Shown here: one piece after another, positions 35,538 through 44,122 of the stretch | Position numbering within the stretch: position 1 is the stretch's first letter | How the letters are laid out: every line of letters begins with the position of its first letter | Assembly (NCBI GenBank): GCA_009911065.1 | Contig: QXWR01000003.1 | Coordinates: 111,147-175,146 of the forward strand | Direction: 5' to 3' | DNA: 64,000 nt | DNA from: Clostridiaceae bacterium | GTDB taxonomy: Bacteria > Bacillota > Clostridia > Lachnospirales > Lachnospiraceae | The notes under the pieces: model-generated | What the model was told of the DNA's origin: nothing | The model's input: only the letters and a program-made list of their open reading frames with translations | The model's database searches: none | Position numbers and translations under genes: made by a program

Positions 35538-36167
35538 TCATCCCCCTTGCTCAAACTTCTCCCTAAGCTTCCCCAAAGCCTTTTTCTCAATCCGGCTCAC
35601 ATAAGACCGGGAAATCCCCAAAGCCGACGCAATTTCCCGCTGGGTCCGGGGCTGTTTTCCAAACAGCCCATACCGCATGCCAATCACTTCCTTCTCCTGT
35701 TCCTTCAGACAGGACTGATATGCCTCATAAAGTTCTTTAATATCCTGATCCAGAATTAAGTCTTCCAGCACCTCCCGATTCTCCATCTCAATCACATCCA
35801 CCAGACTGACCGCCTCCCCGTCCTTGTCTACTCCGATGGGTTCATACAAAGACACTTCTCTGGTGTATTTTTTGCTGGCACGCAGCAGCATTAAAATTTC
35901 ATTTTCAATACACTTTGCAGCATATGTGGCAAGTCTGGAACCCCGGTCCATATGAAAACTGTTGACTGCTTTGATCAGTCCAATGGAACCCACAGACAAT
36001 AAATCCTCTGCATCATAGTCTGTATTCTGATACTTTTTTGCCACATGAGCCACCAGCCTCATGTTTCGCTCGATTAAAATATTTCGTGCTTCCTGGTCGC
36101 CTTTTAAGCAGCGTTCCAGCCAGATCTTCTCCTCCCCAGGCGACAGGGGCTTTGGAAATGTCTTCAA
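35538..36167 (-). CDS. sigK: Sporulation sigma factor SigK
   Basis: The likely start is TTG 36167, six bases after GAGGTGG, giving 209 residues. KPLSPGEEKIWLERCLKGDQEARN and LYEPIGVDKDGEAVSLVDV are characteristic of late mother-cell sigma-K; regions 2 and 4 (TQREIASALGISRSYVSRIEKKAL) are complete. It drives spore coat and cortex genes in the mother cell. The gene is continuous, so no skin element splits it here. The pro-sequence seen in Bacillus seems absent or very short, as in clostridial SigK. Confidence 0.9.
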   Translation of the reverse strand: MKTFPKPLSPGEEKIWLERCLKGDQEARNILIERNMRLVAHVAKKYQNTDYDAEDLLSVGSIGLIKAVNSFHMDRGSRLATYAAKCIENEILMLLRASKKYTREVSLYEPIGVDKDGEAVSLVDVIEMENREVLEDLILDQDIKELYEAYQSCLKEQEKEVIGMRYGLFGKQPRTQREIASALGISRSYVSRIEKKALGKLREKFEQGG

Positions 36168-36347
36168 AAAAAGCCACCTCAAAGCTTACTTACTATCAAT
36201 GTATGCTTTGGCGGCTTGCCCTGTGTCGCAGGTCAATTTGTACTATTTTCCAAAGCAGTATTTTCTTTTTTTAATTCAAGTCGATATATTATTATAAAAC
36301 TTCACAAAATCCACACAAATTTAAGGAAAAGGAGGTTGATCTCATTT

Positions 36348-37103
36348 ATGAAAGTTACATCAGAATACGGACAACAAAGTCTTCGCAGCATTGGATACCC
36401 ATCTGCACCCTCCTCAAAAGAAACAACTGACAAGGTCAGTGAGGAACCGGAAAAAGAAACCAGCCTTTGGACAGAACCAGATATGGATACTTTGAGCGAT
36501 TCCCTTAAATCTCTCTCCGCAAACCAATCGGACCAATCCGGCGCTGGAAATTTCAAGGTTAAGTCTTCCTCTCCAGACGATTCTGTGGGAGAGCTGGCCT
36601 CCATGCTTGCCAGAGCTGAGACCCGAATGGATGTACAGCAGGTAGCCTCCAAAGCGATGCGTGCTTTGGCCAATTTAAAAATGTCAGCTGTTGCCAGTGA
36701 GGGAAAAGACGCCAAAAAGATTGCACAGATGATTAAACGGATGGAAAAGCTTATCAAGCGAATCCAAAAGAAACTGCAGCACCTGTCAAAGGAAGAGCAG
36801 CTGGAGCTGCGGGAGAAAAAATTAGAAAAAGAACAACAGGCAGAAAAAGCAGAAGAAGTCCGGGAGCAGCTGAAGGCCAGACGGAAACGGCGGAAAAAAG
36901 ACGAGCAGGAATATGCCAGAAAAGAAATGGGAGAAGATGCCAAAAACGCAATTAGTGAAATGGTTTCTGGTCTGACAGACGCCATTTCCTCATCCTCCTC
37001 CACAGTCAGCCCTGGCACTTCCCCGGCTCCGGTTCCGGATATTTCTTCCATGTCAGCAGACATGGCTGCGGCAGATATGGTATCCATTGACATATCTGTA
37101 TAA
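36348..37103 (+). CDS. Charged coiled-coil protein of unknown function
   Basis: The start ATG 36348 is twelve bases after AAGGAGG, so a closer non-ATG start is possible. The 251-residue product has a disordered Ser/Glu-rich first third, a helical stretch (ASMLARAETRMDVQQVASKAM), then a very Lys/Glu/Arg-rich coiled coil (about residues 115-205) and a Ser/Pro/Ala tail. There is no signal peptide, membrane span or known domain. The complementary strand is also open over most of its length, but only this strand has a ribosome site. It is divergent from sigK, so a spore-related role is a weak guess. Confidence 0.6.
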   Translation: MKVTSEYGQQSLRSIGYPSAPSSKETTDKVSEEPEKETSLWTEPDMDTLSDSLKSLSANQSDQSGAGNFKVKSSSPDDSVGELASMLARAETRMDVQQVASKAMRALANLKMSAVASEGKDAKKIAQMIKRMEKLIKRIQKKLQHLSKEEQLELREKKLEKEQQAEKAEEVREQLKARRKRRKKDEQEYARKEMGEDAKNAISEMVSGLTDAISSSSSTVSPGTSPAPVPDISSMSADMAAADMVSIDISV

Positions 37104-37175
37104 ATCGGTTACAAATACACATCACTTGGCTCATTGCTGGCAAAAATGAATCGAAATCGTTCCATAAATCAGAAA

Positions 37176-37208
37176 CCGGTCAAACATGTTTCTCACATAT
37201 TTGACCGG
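37176..37208. terminator. Convergent terminator
   Basis: CCGGTCAAA (37176-37184) pairs with TTTGACCGG (37200-37208), then CCTCTTTC on the + side and TTTCTG on the minus side. It serves the hypothetical gene and the mtlA operon. Confidence 0.7.
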
Positions 37209-37312
37209 CCTCTTTCACTTGTCAACGCTCCCCTGAATGTAAAACACTTATTTTCTATGATATGAAACTCCCCTTACAGTTCAATATCCAATTATCTCTG
37301 CTGCCTTTCCCT

Positions 37313-39184
37313 TTAAGACAGCTGTTCCAACACCCAGTTTACATCCTTGGTTGTCTTTAATGTTTCCAGACGCACCGGGTCCTCCAAAAGGGAACAAAGC
37401 TTGCTAAGCAGCTCTAAGTGTTCATCTCCGATTCCTGCAATACCAAACACCAACTGAGCCTTCTCTGCCCCAAAGTCAACTCCTTCCGGATACTGGAAGA
37501 ACACAATACCCGTTTTCTTTACCGTCCCTTTGGCCTGAGTGGTGCCATGAGGAATGGCAACTCCCATACCGATGTAGGTGGAAACCAGCTTCTCCCTCTC
37601 CTGCATGGCAGCCACATACGTCTCATCTACATACCCAAGATCTTTTAACAGCTCCCCAGCTGCCTGGATTGCCTCTTCCTTTGTCACCGGAGTCCGGGAA
37701 AGCTTGATGCCGTCTGCAATGATCACCTGCTTTTTCATCGGCACATCCGGAATCGTAATATCTGTATTCTCCCCTGTCGGTTCTGTAGGCGCTGCCGGAG
37801 CATCCCCAGTGGTCAGTTCCACATACAAAGCATCTAAAGCTGGGTCTGCCAGGAAATTTCCAATGGTAATCAGCTGAGCCTGGGGAGCCGATTTTCTTGC
37901 CCGGTCTGCCAGAGTCGTCTGAACTACCGCAAGATCGCAGTCCGAGGGAATATTGTCCACGGAAGTATTAATCACCGTAATATCCGGGCGGTTTACTTTA
38001 ATGCGATTGCGGAACTTGGTTGCGCCCATGGCAGAAGATCCCATGCCTGCATCACAGGCAAATACGATTTTCTTAATGGTATCCGCTTTTTCCACAGAAC
38101 CAGGAACCACCGTCTGACCCTTTGCTTCTGCCTTCATGGCAGCCATCTCACTCTGAGCTTCCTCCAGACTCTTTCCTCCAGCCATCTTCACCAAAGGAGC
38201 TGCCACGGCAAAGGACACCCCTGCTGAAATCAACACACCCACAATCACCTTTAACATATCCGGGCCTGGGGTCATCATCATATAAGCAATGATAGAACCA
38301 GGAGATGCCGGTCCTACCAGACCGCAGCCCATCATATTAAACCAGAAAATCCCCACAAAACTTCCCAAAATCGGGGCAATTAACACCACCGGGTTCATGA
38401 GAATATAGGGAAAATAAATCTCATGGATACCACCTAACAGATGAATAATCACTGCCCCCGGAGCAGAATCCTTTGTGGCTTTATCCTTACAAAAGAACAT
38501 ATAGGCCAGCAAAACTCCAAGACCTGGGCCTGGATTTGGCTCCAGCATATACATGATGGATTTCCCTGTCTCCGTAACCTGAGCAGTGGCAATGGGGGTA
38601 AACACCCCATGGTTAATCGCATTGTTGAGAAACAAAACTTTTGCCGGTTCAATGAAAATGGATACCAGCGGAAGCAGTCCCCGCTCTACCAGCACATTGA
38701 CGCCAGAAGACAGAACCGCCAAAATAGCGCTCATAATCGGCCCAATCGCCACATAGCCCAACATAGCCAGAACCATACCAATCAGTCCTGCTGAGAAATT
38801 GTTGATCAGCATCTCAAAGCCTGCCGGCATATGGCCTTCCATGGACTCATCAAATTTCTTGATACAAAAACCAGCCAACGGACCCATAACCATCGCTGCC
38901 ATCAGCATGGTAATATCTGTGTTGCTCATAATCGCGCCGATAACGGCGATAGCTCCTACCACACGCCCCCGGTCGCCGCCGATCATACGGCCTCCTGTAG
39001 ACGCAATCAAAACAGGAATCAGATAGGTAAGCATAGGGCCGACCATGCTGCTGAAACCTTTGTTGGGAATCCAGCCGGTGTCAATAAACAATGCAGCCAG
39101 AAAACCAAAAGCAATCAAAGCCCCAATATTGGGCATAACCATTCCCGATAAAAATTTACCGAAACGTTGTACTTTATTTTTCAA
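37313..39184 (-). CDS. mtlA: PTS mannitol-type transporter EIICBA
   Basis: A 623-residue protein starting at TTG 39184 (after GGAGGAG). It has the EIIC channel (FLSGMVMPNIGALIAFGFLAA, residues about 1-340), an EIIB domain with phospho-Cys in FACDAGMGSSAMG (about 376-388) and an EIIA domain with phospho-His in VAIPHGT (near 543). It imports and phosphorylates a hexitol at the expense of PEP. Domain order and length match MtlA. It is the last gene of a four-gene operon with a SorE-like dehydrogenase and a 1-phosphofructokinase-like enzyme and no mtlD, so the route may differ from classical mannitol use. Confidence 0.92.
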   Translation of the reverse strand: MKNKVQRFGKFLSGMVMPNIGALIAFGFLAALFIDTGWIPNKGFSSMVGPMLTYLIPVLIASTGGRMIGGDRGRVVGAIAVIGAIMSNTDITMLMAAMVMGPLAGFCIKKFDESMEGHMPAGFEMLINNFSAGLIGMVLAMLGYVAIGPIMSAILAVLSSGVNVLVERGLLPLVSIFIEPAKVLFLNNAINHGVFTPIATAQVTETGKSIMYMLEPNPGPGLGVLLAYMFFCKDKATKDSAPGAVIIHLLGGIHEIYFPYILMNPVVLIAPILGSFVGIFWFNMMGCGLVGPASPGSIIAYMMMTPGPDMLKVIVGVLISAGVSFAVAAPLVKMAGGKSLEEAQSEMAAMKAEAKGQTVVPGSVEKADTIKKIVFACDAGMGSSAMGATKFRNRIKVNRPDITVINTSVDNIPSDCDLAVVQTTLADRARKSAPQAQLITIGNFLADPALDALYVELTTGDAPAAPTEPTGENTDITIPDVPMKKQVIIADGIKLSRTPVTKEEAIQAAGELLKDLGYVDETYVAAMQEREKLVSTYIGMGVAIPHGTTQAKGTVKKTGIVFFQYPEGVDFGAEKAQLVFGIAGIGDEHLELLSKLCSLLEDPVRLETLKTTKDVNWVLEQLS

Positions 39185-39258
39185 GACAACTCCTCCTCAC
39201 TAAAATCCATTTATGGAAAATTGGCGGACGAATGATCTTCGAAATCCCAAACCATGGT

Positions 39259-40020
39259 TTACAAAACCGTCACATTGTGTTTTTCACACTCTGCCAGAAC
39301 AAAATCCGGCAAATTTCCATCGGAAACCAGAACATCCACATGGGAAAGCCCACAGAACCCAAAACTACATTTCACATTTATTTTTGAAGAATCCATCAAC
39401 ACAATCACCTGCTCGGACTGACGAATGGCAGTTTTCTTTAAAAAAGCTTCATCCTGTATTCCGCAGGTAAATCCAGCTGACAAATGATACCCGGTAATCC
39501 CCAAAAACGCCTGATGAAAATTCACCTGTTCCAGCTCCCGGATGGCGGAAAAACCAAATACGCTGTGACTATAACGGTTTAGCTTTCCTCCTGGAAGCAT
39601 AACCGTGGGCTTCGTAAGTTCCGCCAGCTCTGTGGCACAACTTAGACCCGTTGTATAAATCAAATTGGATTGGTCCGGAAACAGACGGGCAAACATGGTG
39701 GCAGTGCTGCCGGAATCCAGAAAAACCGTGGTATCTGCCCGCAGAAGAGATACGGCCTTTTCTGCGATCTTCTGTTTTTCTGAAATATTGCGGACTGCTT
39801 TCCGGTTCAGAAAATCATCGGTACCAATGATGACCTGCACGGACCTGGCCCCTCCATGGATGCGTAAAATTCTCTTCGCCTCATCCAAAAGTTTCAAATC
39901 CGTCCGCAGAGTCATCTCGGACACATTAGAAAATACATCTTTTATTTGTGAAAAACTGACGGTTCCCTTTTCGTTAATCAATTCTACAATCGCATTTCTC
40001 CGTGCTTCCACGGTATCCAT
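39259..40020 (-). CDS. DeoR-family transcriptional regulator of the hexitol operon
   Basis: A 253-residue DeoR protein: N-terminal helix-turn-helix (VSFSQIKDVFSNVSEMTLRTDLKLLDE, residues about 19-45), then the sugar-phosphate sensor (FLDSGSTATMFA, GITGYHLSAGFTCG). It lies within the operon, between the dehydrogenase gene and mtlA, and probably binds the TTGTTGAA-type repeats at 42424-42454. The effector is likely a phosphorylated hexose of the pathway such as fructose-1-phosphate (inference). Confidence 0.9.
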   Translation of the reverse strand: MDTVEARRNAIVELINEKGTVSFSQIKDVFSNVSEMTLRTDLKLLDEAKRILRIHGGARSVQVIIGTDDFLNRKAVRNISEKQKIAEKAVSLLRADTTVFLDSGSTATMFARLFPDQSNLIYTTGLSCATELAELTKPTVMLPGGKLNRYSHSVFGFSAIRELEQVNFHQAFLGITGYHLSAGFTCGIQDEAFLKKTAIRQSEQVIVLMDSSKINVKCSFGFCGLSHVDVLVSDGNLPDFVLAECEKHNVTVL

Positions 40021-40132
40021 ATCGCTCCTCCAGTCTGTGCCGGAATATCTCCAAGGCCATACTGTTTAAGGACGGCAGGGACTTAAAACAATCCCTGCCG
40101 GATTCCTCACAGACCAAAGTTCCGGACACGTT

Positions 40133-41401
40133 TTATTCGTTAATAAAATTTGCCAGCAGATATTCCTCTGCCTCCGGACACCACAGACCTTGATGCGCAT
40201 CTACAATATCTGCCAGAGCAATCAAACGATTATCTCCTTTTGCCTCTCCTTCTGCCCGAAGATCTGTGAGGGCTGTCAAAGGCATGGTCAAATGTGTATA
40301 GATAAGCTTCTTTCCTCCCGGAATCTTAGGCAGATTCAAAGTGGTATCCGCCACGGAATCCAGTCCTCCAATGTGAGTAACCATCACTGCCGGATTAATC
40401 CGTCCTGCAGCTGTCAGTTTTAAAGACTCAATCATATCGTCCGTATTACCGCCTGTAGTTCCCATTACATGAGTGGAGTTGTAATGTACATCATAGAAAT
40501 TCATGGTTGCGCTGAACTTGTTGTCCGTAGGACCAGCAAAGAAATTCAGGCAGCCGTCCCGACCCAAAATATCACTGGACTGTTTCACAACTGCAGCCAC
40601 CGGCGCATAACAAAGCACATCATCATAGCCAGTTCCCCCGGAAATCTTCAAAAGCTCTGCCACCGGGTCCTCAAAACTTCCTGTATTGACAAAATGAAGC
40701 TCAATCCCATCTTTTGCAGCCTCTGCAGGTGGGAACAAGGCAGCAGCCCGGTCCAGACGTTCCTGGTTTAAGTCAGTAACAACTACCATGGAAGGACGTA
40801 CATCCCGGTGAAGGGCATAAGTGAGCGCCCCCAGTCCCATGGGACCAGCTCCGGCCATGATCGCCAGCTTTCCCCCTTCTTTGATTCCCATCTGGTGCGT
40901 ATATACTCCCATCTGAGTGTGATACGCAGCGTTAAATGCTCCAATGCTGCAAGACATCGGCTCTGCCAGAGACGCCTCATAGTAAGCCCGACCCGTATAT
41001 TCCAGCAGGCAGCCCAGTTCCATAACTTCTGCAGGAATAATGCAGTAGGTAGCGTCTCCTCCAAAGAACTCATAGGAGTAACCAGGACTCCACATGGTAC
41101 CTTTGTAGTTTAAGGCTGGCTGAAGAGTAAACTTCATTCCCGGTTGAAAGGTATCCTGATGATTTTTTCCAACCTTAACAATATCTCCTGCAAACTCATG
41201 ACCCATAATCGCCGGATGCTCTGCCACATCATCATGGACTCTCTTATGAGCAGTTCCGAGAATGGCACATTTGTAAGTGGACATACAGATGCTGTCTGAA
41301 ACCACCTTTACCAAGATCTCGTCATCTGTAATCTCCGGAAGCTCAAATTCCTCAAGCCTCAAATCATTTGCTGCATGCAGTCTGACACCTTTTGCTTTCA
41401 T
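40133..41401 (-). CDS. SorE-like zinc-type dehydrogenase (sorbose/hexitol-phosphate)
   Basis: A 422-residue medium-chain dehydrogenase. GHEFAGDIVKVG gives the second zinc ligand region, while the usual first block CGICGSD is replaced by SICMSTYK; IMAGAGPMGLGALTYAL is the NAD(P)-binding loop and a TDLNQERL acid follows. It groups by layout with L-sorbose-1-phosphate reductase (SorE), which acts on the carbon next to the phosphorylated one. Acting on mannitol-1-phosphate in that way would give fructose-1-phosphate, matching the kinase encoded just upstream. The substrate is inferred. Confidence 0.8.
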   Translation of the reverse strand: MKAKGVRLHAANDLRLEEFELPEITDDEILVKVVSDSICMSTYKCAILGTAHKRVHDDVAEHPAIMGHEFAGDIVKVGKNHQDTFQPGMKFTLQPALNYKGTMWSPGYSYEFFGGDATYCIIPAEVMELGCLLEYTGRAYYEASLAEPMSCSIGAFNAAYHTQMGVYTHQMGIKEGGKLAIMAGAGPMGLGALTYALHRDVRPSMVVVTDLNQERLDRAAALFPPAEAAKDGIELHFVNTGSFEDPVAELLKISGGTGYDDVLCYAPVAAVVKQSSDILGRDGCLNFFAGPTDNKFSATMNFYDVHYNSTHVMGTTGGNTDDMIESLKLTAAGRINPAVMVTHIGGLDSVADTTLNLPKIPGGKKLIYTHLTMPLTALTDLRAEGEAKGDNRLIALADIVDAHQGLWCPEAEEYLLANFINE

Positions 41402-41463
41402 GTTAAAAACTCCCTTCTTATCATATTTTAAAATTTATAGATTTGCAAGAATAACTTCTCCCT

Positions 41464-42399
41464 TTAAAACTCTTTATGAATCACTACTTTTGGAATCAAC
41501 TCTTCAATCACATGATACTCTGCTGCCTGAGTACCGCTACACATTACATTGGCAGCGCCAGTAGCCGTGGAAAGGCGTACCATCTCTTCCAGGCCCATGC
41601 CAGACTCTTCCGCCACCGCAAGAGAAGCCACCACGCTGTCCCCTGCCCCTACGGTACTTCCCACCACGACCTTGAGACCTTCCGCATAAACGGTCTCTTC
41701 TTCCGTCACATACAATGCCCCGTCACCGCCCATAGAAACGACAATCTTCCCAATTCCATATTGCTCCATCAGCTCACGGGCCGCCGCTTCCAGTTCTCTT
41801 GGCGTATGTAAGGTCCGCCCCAACAATCCGGAAAGCTCATGATTGTTAGGCTTAATCAGATAAGGAGACGCTTTGATTCCTGCTGCCAGCAAATCCCCGT
41901 CTGCATCCAGAATCACTTTCGCCCCAGCCTCCTTACAAGCTTTCACCCAAGTATAATAGGTATCCTTAGGAGAACCTTTTGGCAGGCTTCCAGAGATCAC
42001 CACCAAATCTTCCGTTTTCACTTTTGTCAGCAAATCCTGCAAAACTCCGTTTAAAATCTCCTCTGACACTGTAACTCCCGGCTCGTTGATATCCGTGTTT
42101 GTGTGGTTTACCGGATCAATCACCTTTAAGTTGGTTCGAGTCTCCCCTTCCACAAACCGGAAACTGGTCTCAAGGCCCATAGCCTGAAGGGCTGACTGTA
42201 TGGCATTCCCCGTATCCCCACCTAAAATTCCTGTGGCAATGCTCTTCTTCCCCAACTTGTCAATCACCTTGGATACATTGATTCCTTTTCCCCCTGGGTC
42301 CGTCCGCATAGTCGTAATACGGTTCACGCTGTCAACCGTCAGAGAAGGAATCTCAACCGTCTTATCCAAGGCTGGATTCAAAGTTACCGTGTAAATCAT
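41464..42399 (-). CDS. 1-phosphofructokinase-family kinase (PfkB/FruK/LacC)
   Basis: A 311-residue ribokinase-fold sugar kinase with TLNPALDKTVEI at the start, DPGGKGINVSKV for substrate binding, and the anion-hole/catalytic GSTVGAGDSVVAS (about residues 244-256). FruK makes fructose-1,6-bisphosphate from fructose-1-phosphate; LacC acts on tagatose-6-phosphate. It is the first gene of the operon, right behind the operator region. With the SorE-like enzyme and MtlA, FruK activity fits best. Confidence 0.88.
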   Translation of the reverse strand: MIYTVTLNPALDKTVEIPSLTVDSVNRITTMRTDPGGKGINVSKVIDKLGKKSIATGILGGDTGNAIQSALQAMGLETSFRFVEGETRTNLKVIDPVNHTNTDINEPGVTVSEEILNGVLQDLLTKVKTEDLVVISGSLPKGSPKDTYYTWVKACKEAGAKVILDADGDLLAAGIKASPYLIKPNNHELSGLLGRTLHTPRELEAAARELMEQYGIGKIVVSMGGDGALYVTEEETVYAEGLKVVVGSTVGAGDSVVASLAVAEESGMGLEEMVRLSTATGAANVMCSGTQAAEYHVIEELIPKVVIHKEF

Positions 42400-42423
42400 T
42401 TCAATACCCCCTTTTCATTTTAT

Positions 42424-42454
42424 TTCAACAATCTTTAGTTGTTGAATCAACAAC
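42424..42454. promoter_or_regulatory. DeoR-type operator repeats
   Basis: TTCAACAA (42424-42431), TTGTTGAA (42439-42446) and ATCAACAAC (42446-42454) form two overlapping inverted repeats, including GTTGTTGA-A-TCAACAAC. They lie just downstream of the operon's -10 box, where a bound repressor would block transcription. Confidence 0.75.
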
Positions 42455-42463
42455 TTTAAGTAT

Positions 42464-42491
42464 ATATTACCACTTTTTTTCCAAATGTCAA
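42464..42491 (-). promoter_or_regulatory. Promoter of the hexitol operon
   Basis: TTGACA (42491-42486), 16-base spacer, TAATAT (42469-42464). Confidence 0.7.
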
Positions 42492-42574
42492 CTGTTTTTT
42501 AGAGATTTTTTCAAAAATTTTTTAGTTTTTCTTTTATTTCAAAAGTTCCAACCAAAATTCCCTCCTGCTGGTAA

Positions 42575-42611
42575 CGAAAACAGGCCGGAAAGCTTCTTTT
42601 GCTTCCCGGCC
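42575..42611 (-). terminator. Terminator after the lipoprotein gene
   Basis: On the minus strand GGCCGGGAAGC-loop-GCTTTCCGGCC is followed by TGTTTTCG. Confidence 0.7.
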
Positions 42612-42783
42612 CTATTTCTGTATTTGACCAATATCAAAATATTCCTTTTACAGAAGTGGTCACTTTTTTCGTCAGTATAAGAACATTACCTTCCACACAA
42701 AGTCCTTCACATGTTTTTCCCATTGATCTTCTCCAATATCCCATGACTCATTTCTATCCCAATATATGCCTGTCGCTTTTTCA

Positions 42784-43920
42784 CTAAATAAACACCTCCG
42801 TACCGTCTGTTGCATCAACAAACATATATTGGGTAAATTCATATTCTTCCCCCGTGTCACTGTCTGTTCCGGATTCCCAAACTTCAAACAGCCATACAAT
42901 CTTTACATCATATGTACTGTCTGCTGATTTCACCGGCATTTTGTATAGCTCTGCCCGTTTCACTGTATAGGATGGCCCTATAATCTCTCCATATTTTTTT
43001 GATACTGTTTTAACAATCCTATCAAAATCCAGCAAGCTTGCCATTTCTCCCGGCTCGGAAAATGCGTATAACTGTGAGATTTCCAATCGTTCTATTCCAT
43101 TTGCAGAATATAGTACCTGGATTGGTCGATTCCCCTCTTCATCTTCCGGAAAATCCTGGCTTCCAAAATAGATGGGAAGCCCCTCGTGTAGTTGGACCGC
43201 TGTATAAAAATAGCACTCGTCTTCCACTCCCCAGGAAATACCCTCTGTATTTAAAGCTTCCCCTGTTTTATCAAACATCATAAATTCTTCCGCCATAGTC
43301 TCATAATCTAATGCATAATAATCATACACGGTATTTTCAAGCTCATACCCCCCATCGCGGATGGTCTTTAAAACACGTTCAAATATCGTTTGGGGATCTC
43401 CAACCTTTAATACCACATCTTTTCCATAACGCTCTGCATTATAATACGAATACATACGAAATGCCCCGTTAATCTTTTCAAACACCGGAATATGGCTGTA
43501 TGTTAAATTTGTTCCGATATTCAAAAAAGTATCATCCTCATAATGCGCCACGTAGCAGGGAAATTCAATACCATCCTCCCCGGAGCCGGTTTCATTTCGC
43601 TCCTCAACTACAGTCTTTCCCGCAGCAAACACAGATTTGACTTTTTCTATATCCGGATGTTGAAGTGTTGCTGTCATTCTGTGGAGATTCTCAATGTCTG
43701 CATCCTCAGAAATTCGTATCTCCATATCAAATGACACTCCATTTATGGTTTTTTCAAATCTTTCCGGAAACTCCTGTTTGGAAACCTTACTTTCTGTTTG
43801 CCCTATTTCCTCTGAACTTATTTCCCTTTCGATCTCTGTCCTGGATGATTCCTTTGCACATCCTCCACAGCCTAAACATAACAATGCGATAATCAAAAAA
43901 ATGTTTTTCTTCGCTTTCAT
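42784..43920 (-). CDS. Putative lipoprotein of unknown function
   Basis: The start is ATG 43920; the frame extends upstream without a ribosome site. The 378-residue product has a signal peptide (KKNIFLIIALLCLGC) and lipobox LGC, then a Ser/Glu linker and a globular part with two similar-looking halves rich in Glu and aromatic residues. I recognise no catalytic motif; large Firmicute lipoprotein families of this kind exist without a known role. It stands alone behind the two-component genes, with its own terminator. Confidence 0.65.
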   Translation of the reverse strand: MKAKKNIFLIIALLCLGCGGCAKESSRTEIEREISSEEIGQTESKVSKQEFPERFEKTINGVSFDMEIRISEDADIENLHRMTATLQHPDIEKVKSVFAAGKTVVEERNETGSGEDGIEFPCYVAHYEDDTFLNIGTNLTYSHIPVFEKINGAFRMYSYYNAERYGKDVVLKVGDPQTIFERVLKTIRDGGYELENTVYDYYALDYETMAEEFMMFDKTGEALNTEGISWGVEDECYFYTAVQLHEGLPIYFGSQDFPEDEEGNRPIQVLYSANGIERLEISQLYAFSEPGEMASLLDFDRIVKTVSKKYGEIIGPSYTVKRAELYKMPVKSADSTYDVKIVWLFEVWESGTDSDTGEEYEFTQYMFVDATDGTEVFI

Positions 43921-44033
43921 AAATGCTTCCTCTCCTTTTTTGTATTTGATTCGTAGATTATATAATAACTCAATCCAAAATAGTTTGTTTTGTCCGTAAA
44001 TCTCTGGTTTTATGTCCGCAAATTTCCATGCCG

Positions 44034-44084
44034 CAAAAAAAGCCATCCGGTACTTCGTTCCATGAATCTTGAAGTGCCAGATGG
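44034..44084 (-). terminator. Terminator of the AgrC/AgrA-like operon
   Basis: CCATCTGGCACTTC and GAAGTACCGGATGG pair on the minus strand and lead into CTTTTTTTGCG. Confidence 0.85.
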
Positions 44085-44122
44085 TTCCCTTGCTCTTTCC
44101 TATTTCATTAAAAATATTTTAA

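Noticed and set aside
35538..36167. sigK split by a skin-type element
   Set aside because: The gene is continuous with all sigma regions present.
36302..37093. Long open frame on the strand opposite the charged coiled-coil gene
   Set aside because: It has no ribosome site and is explained by the Lys/Glu/Ser codon bias of the + strand gene.
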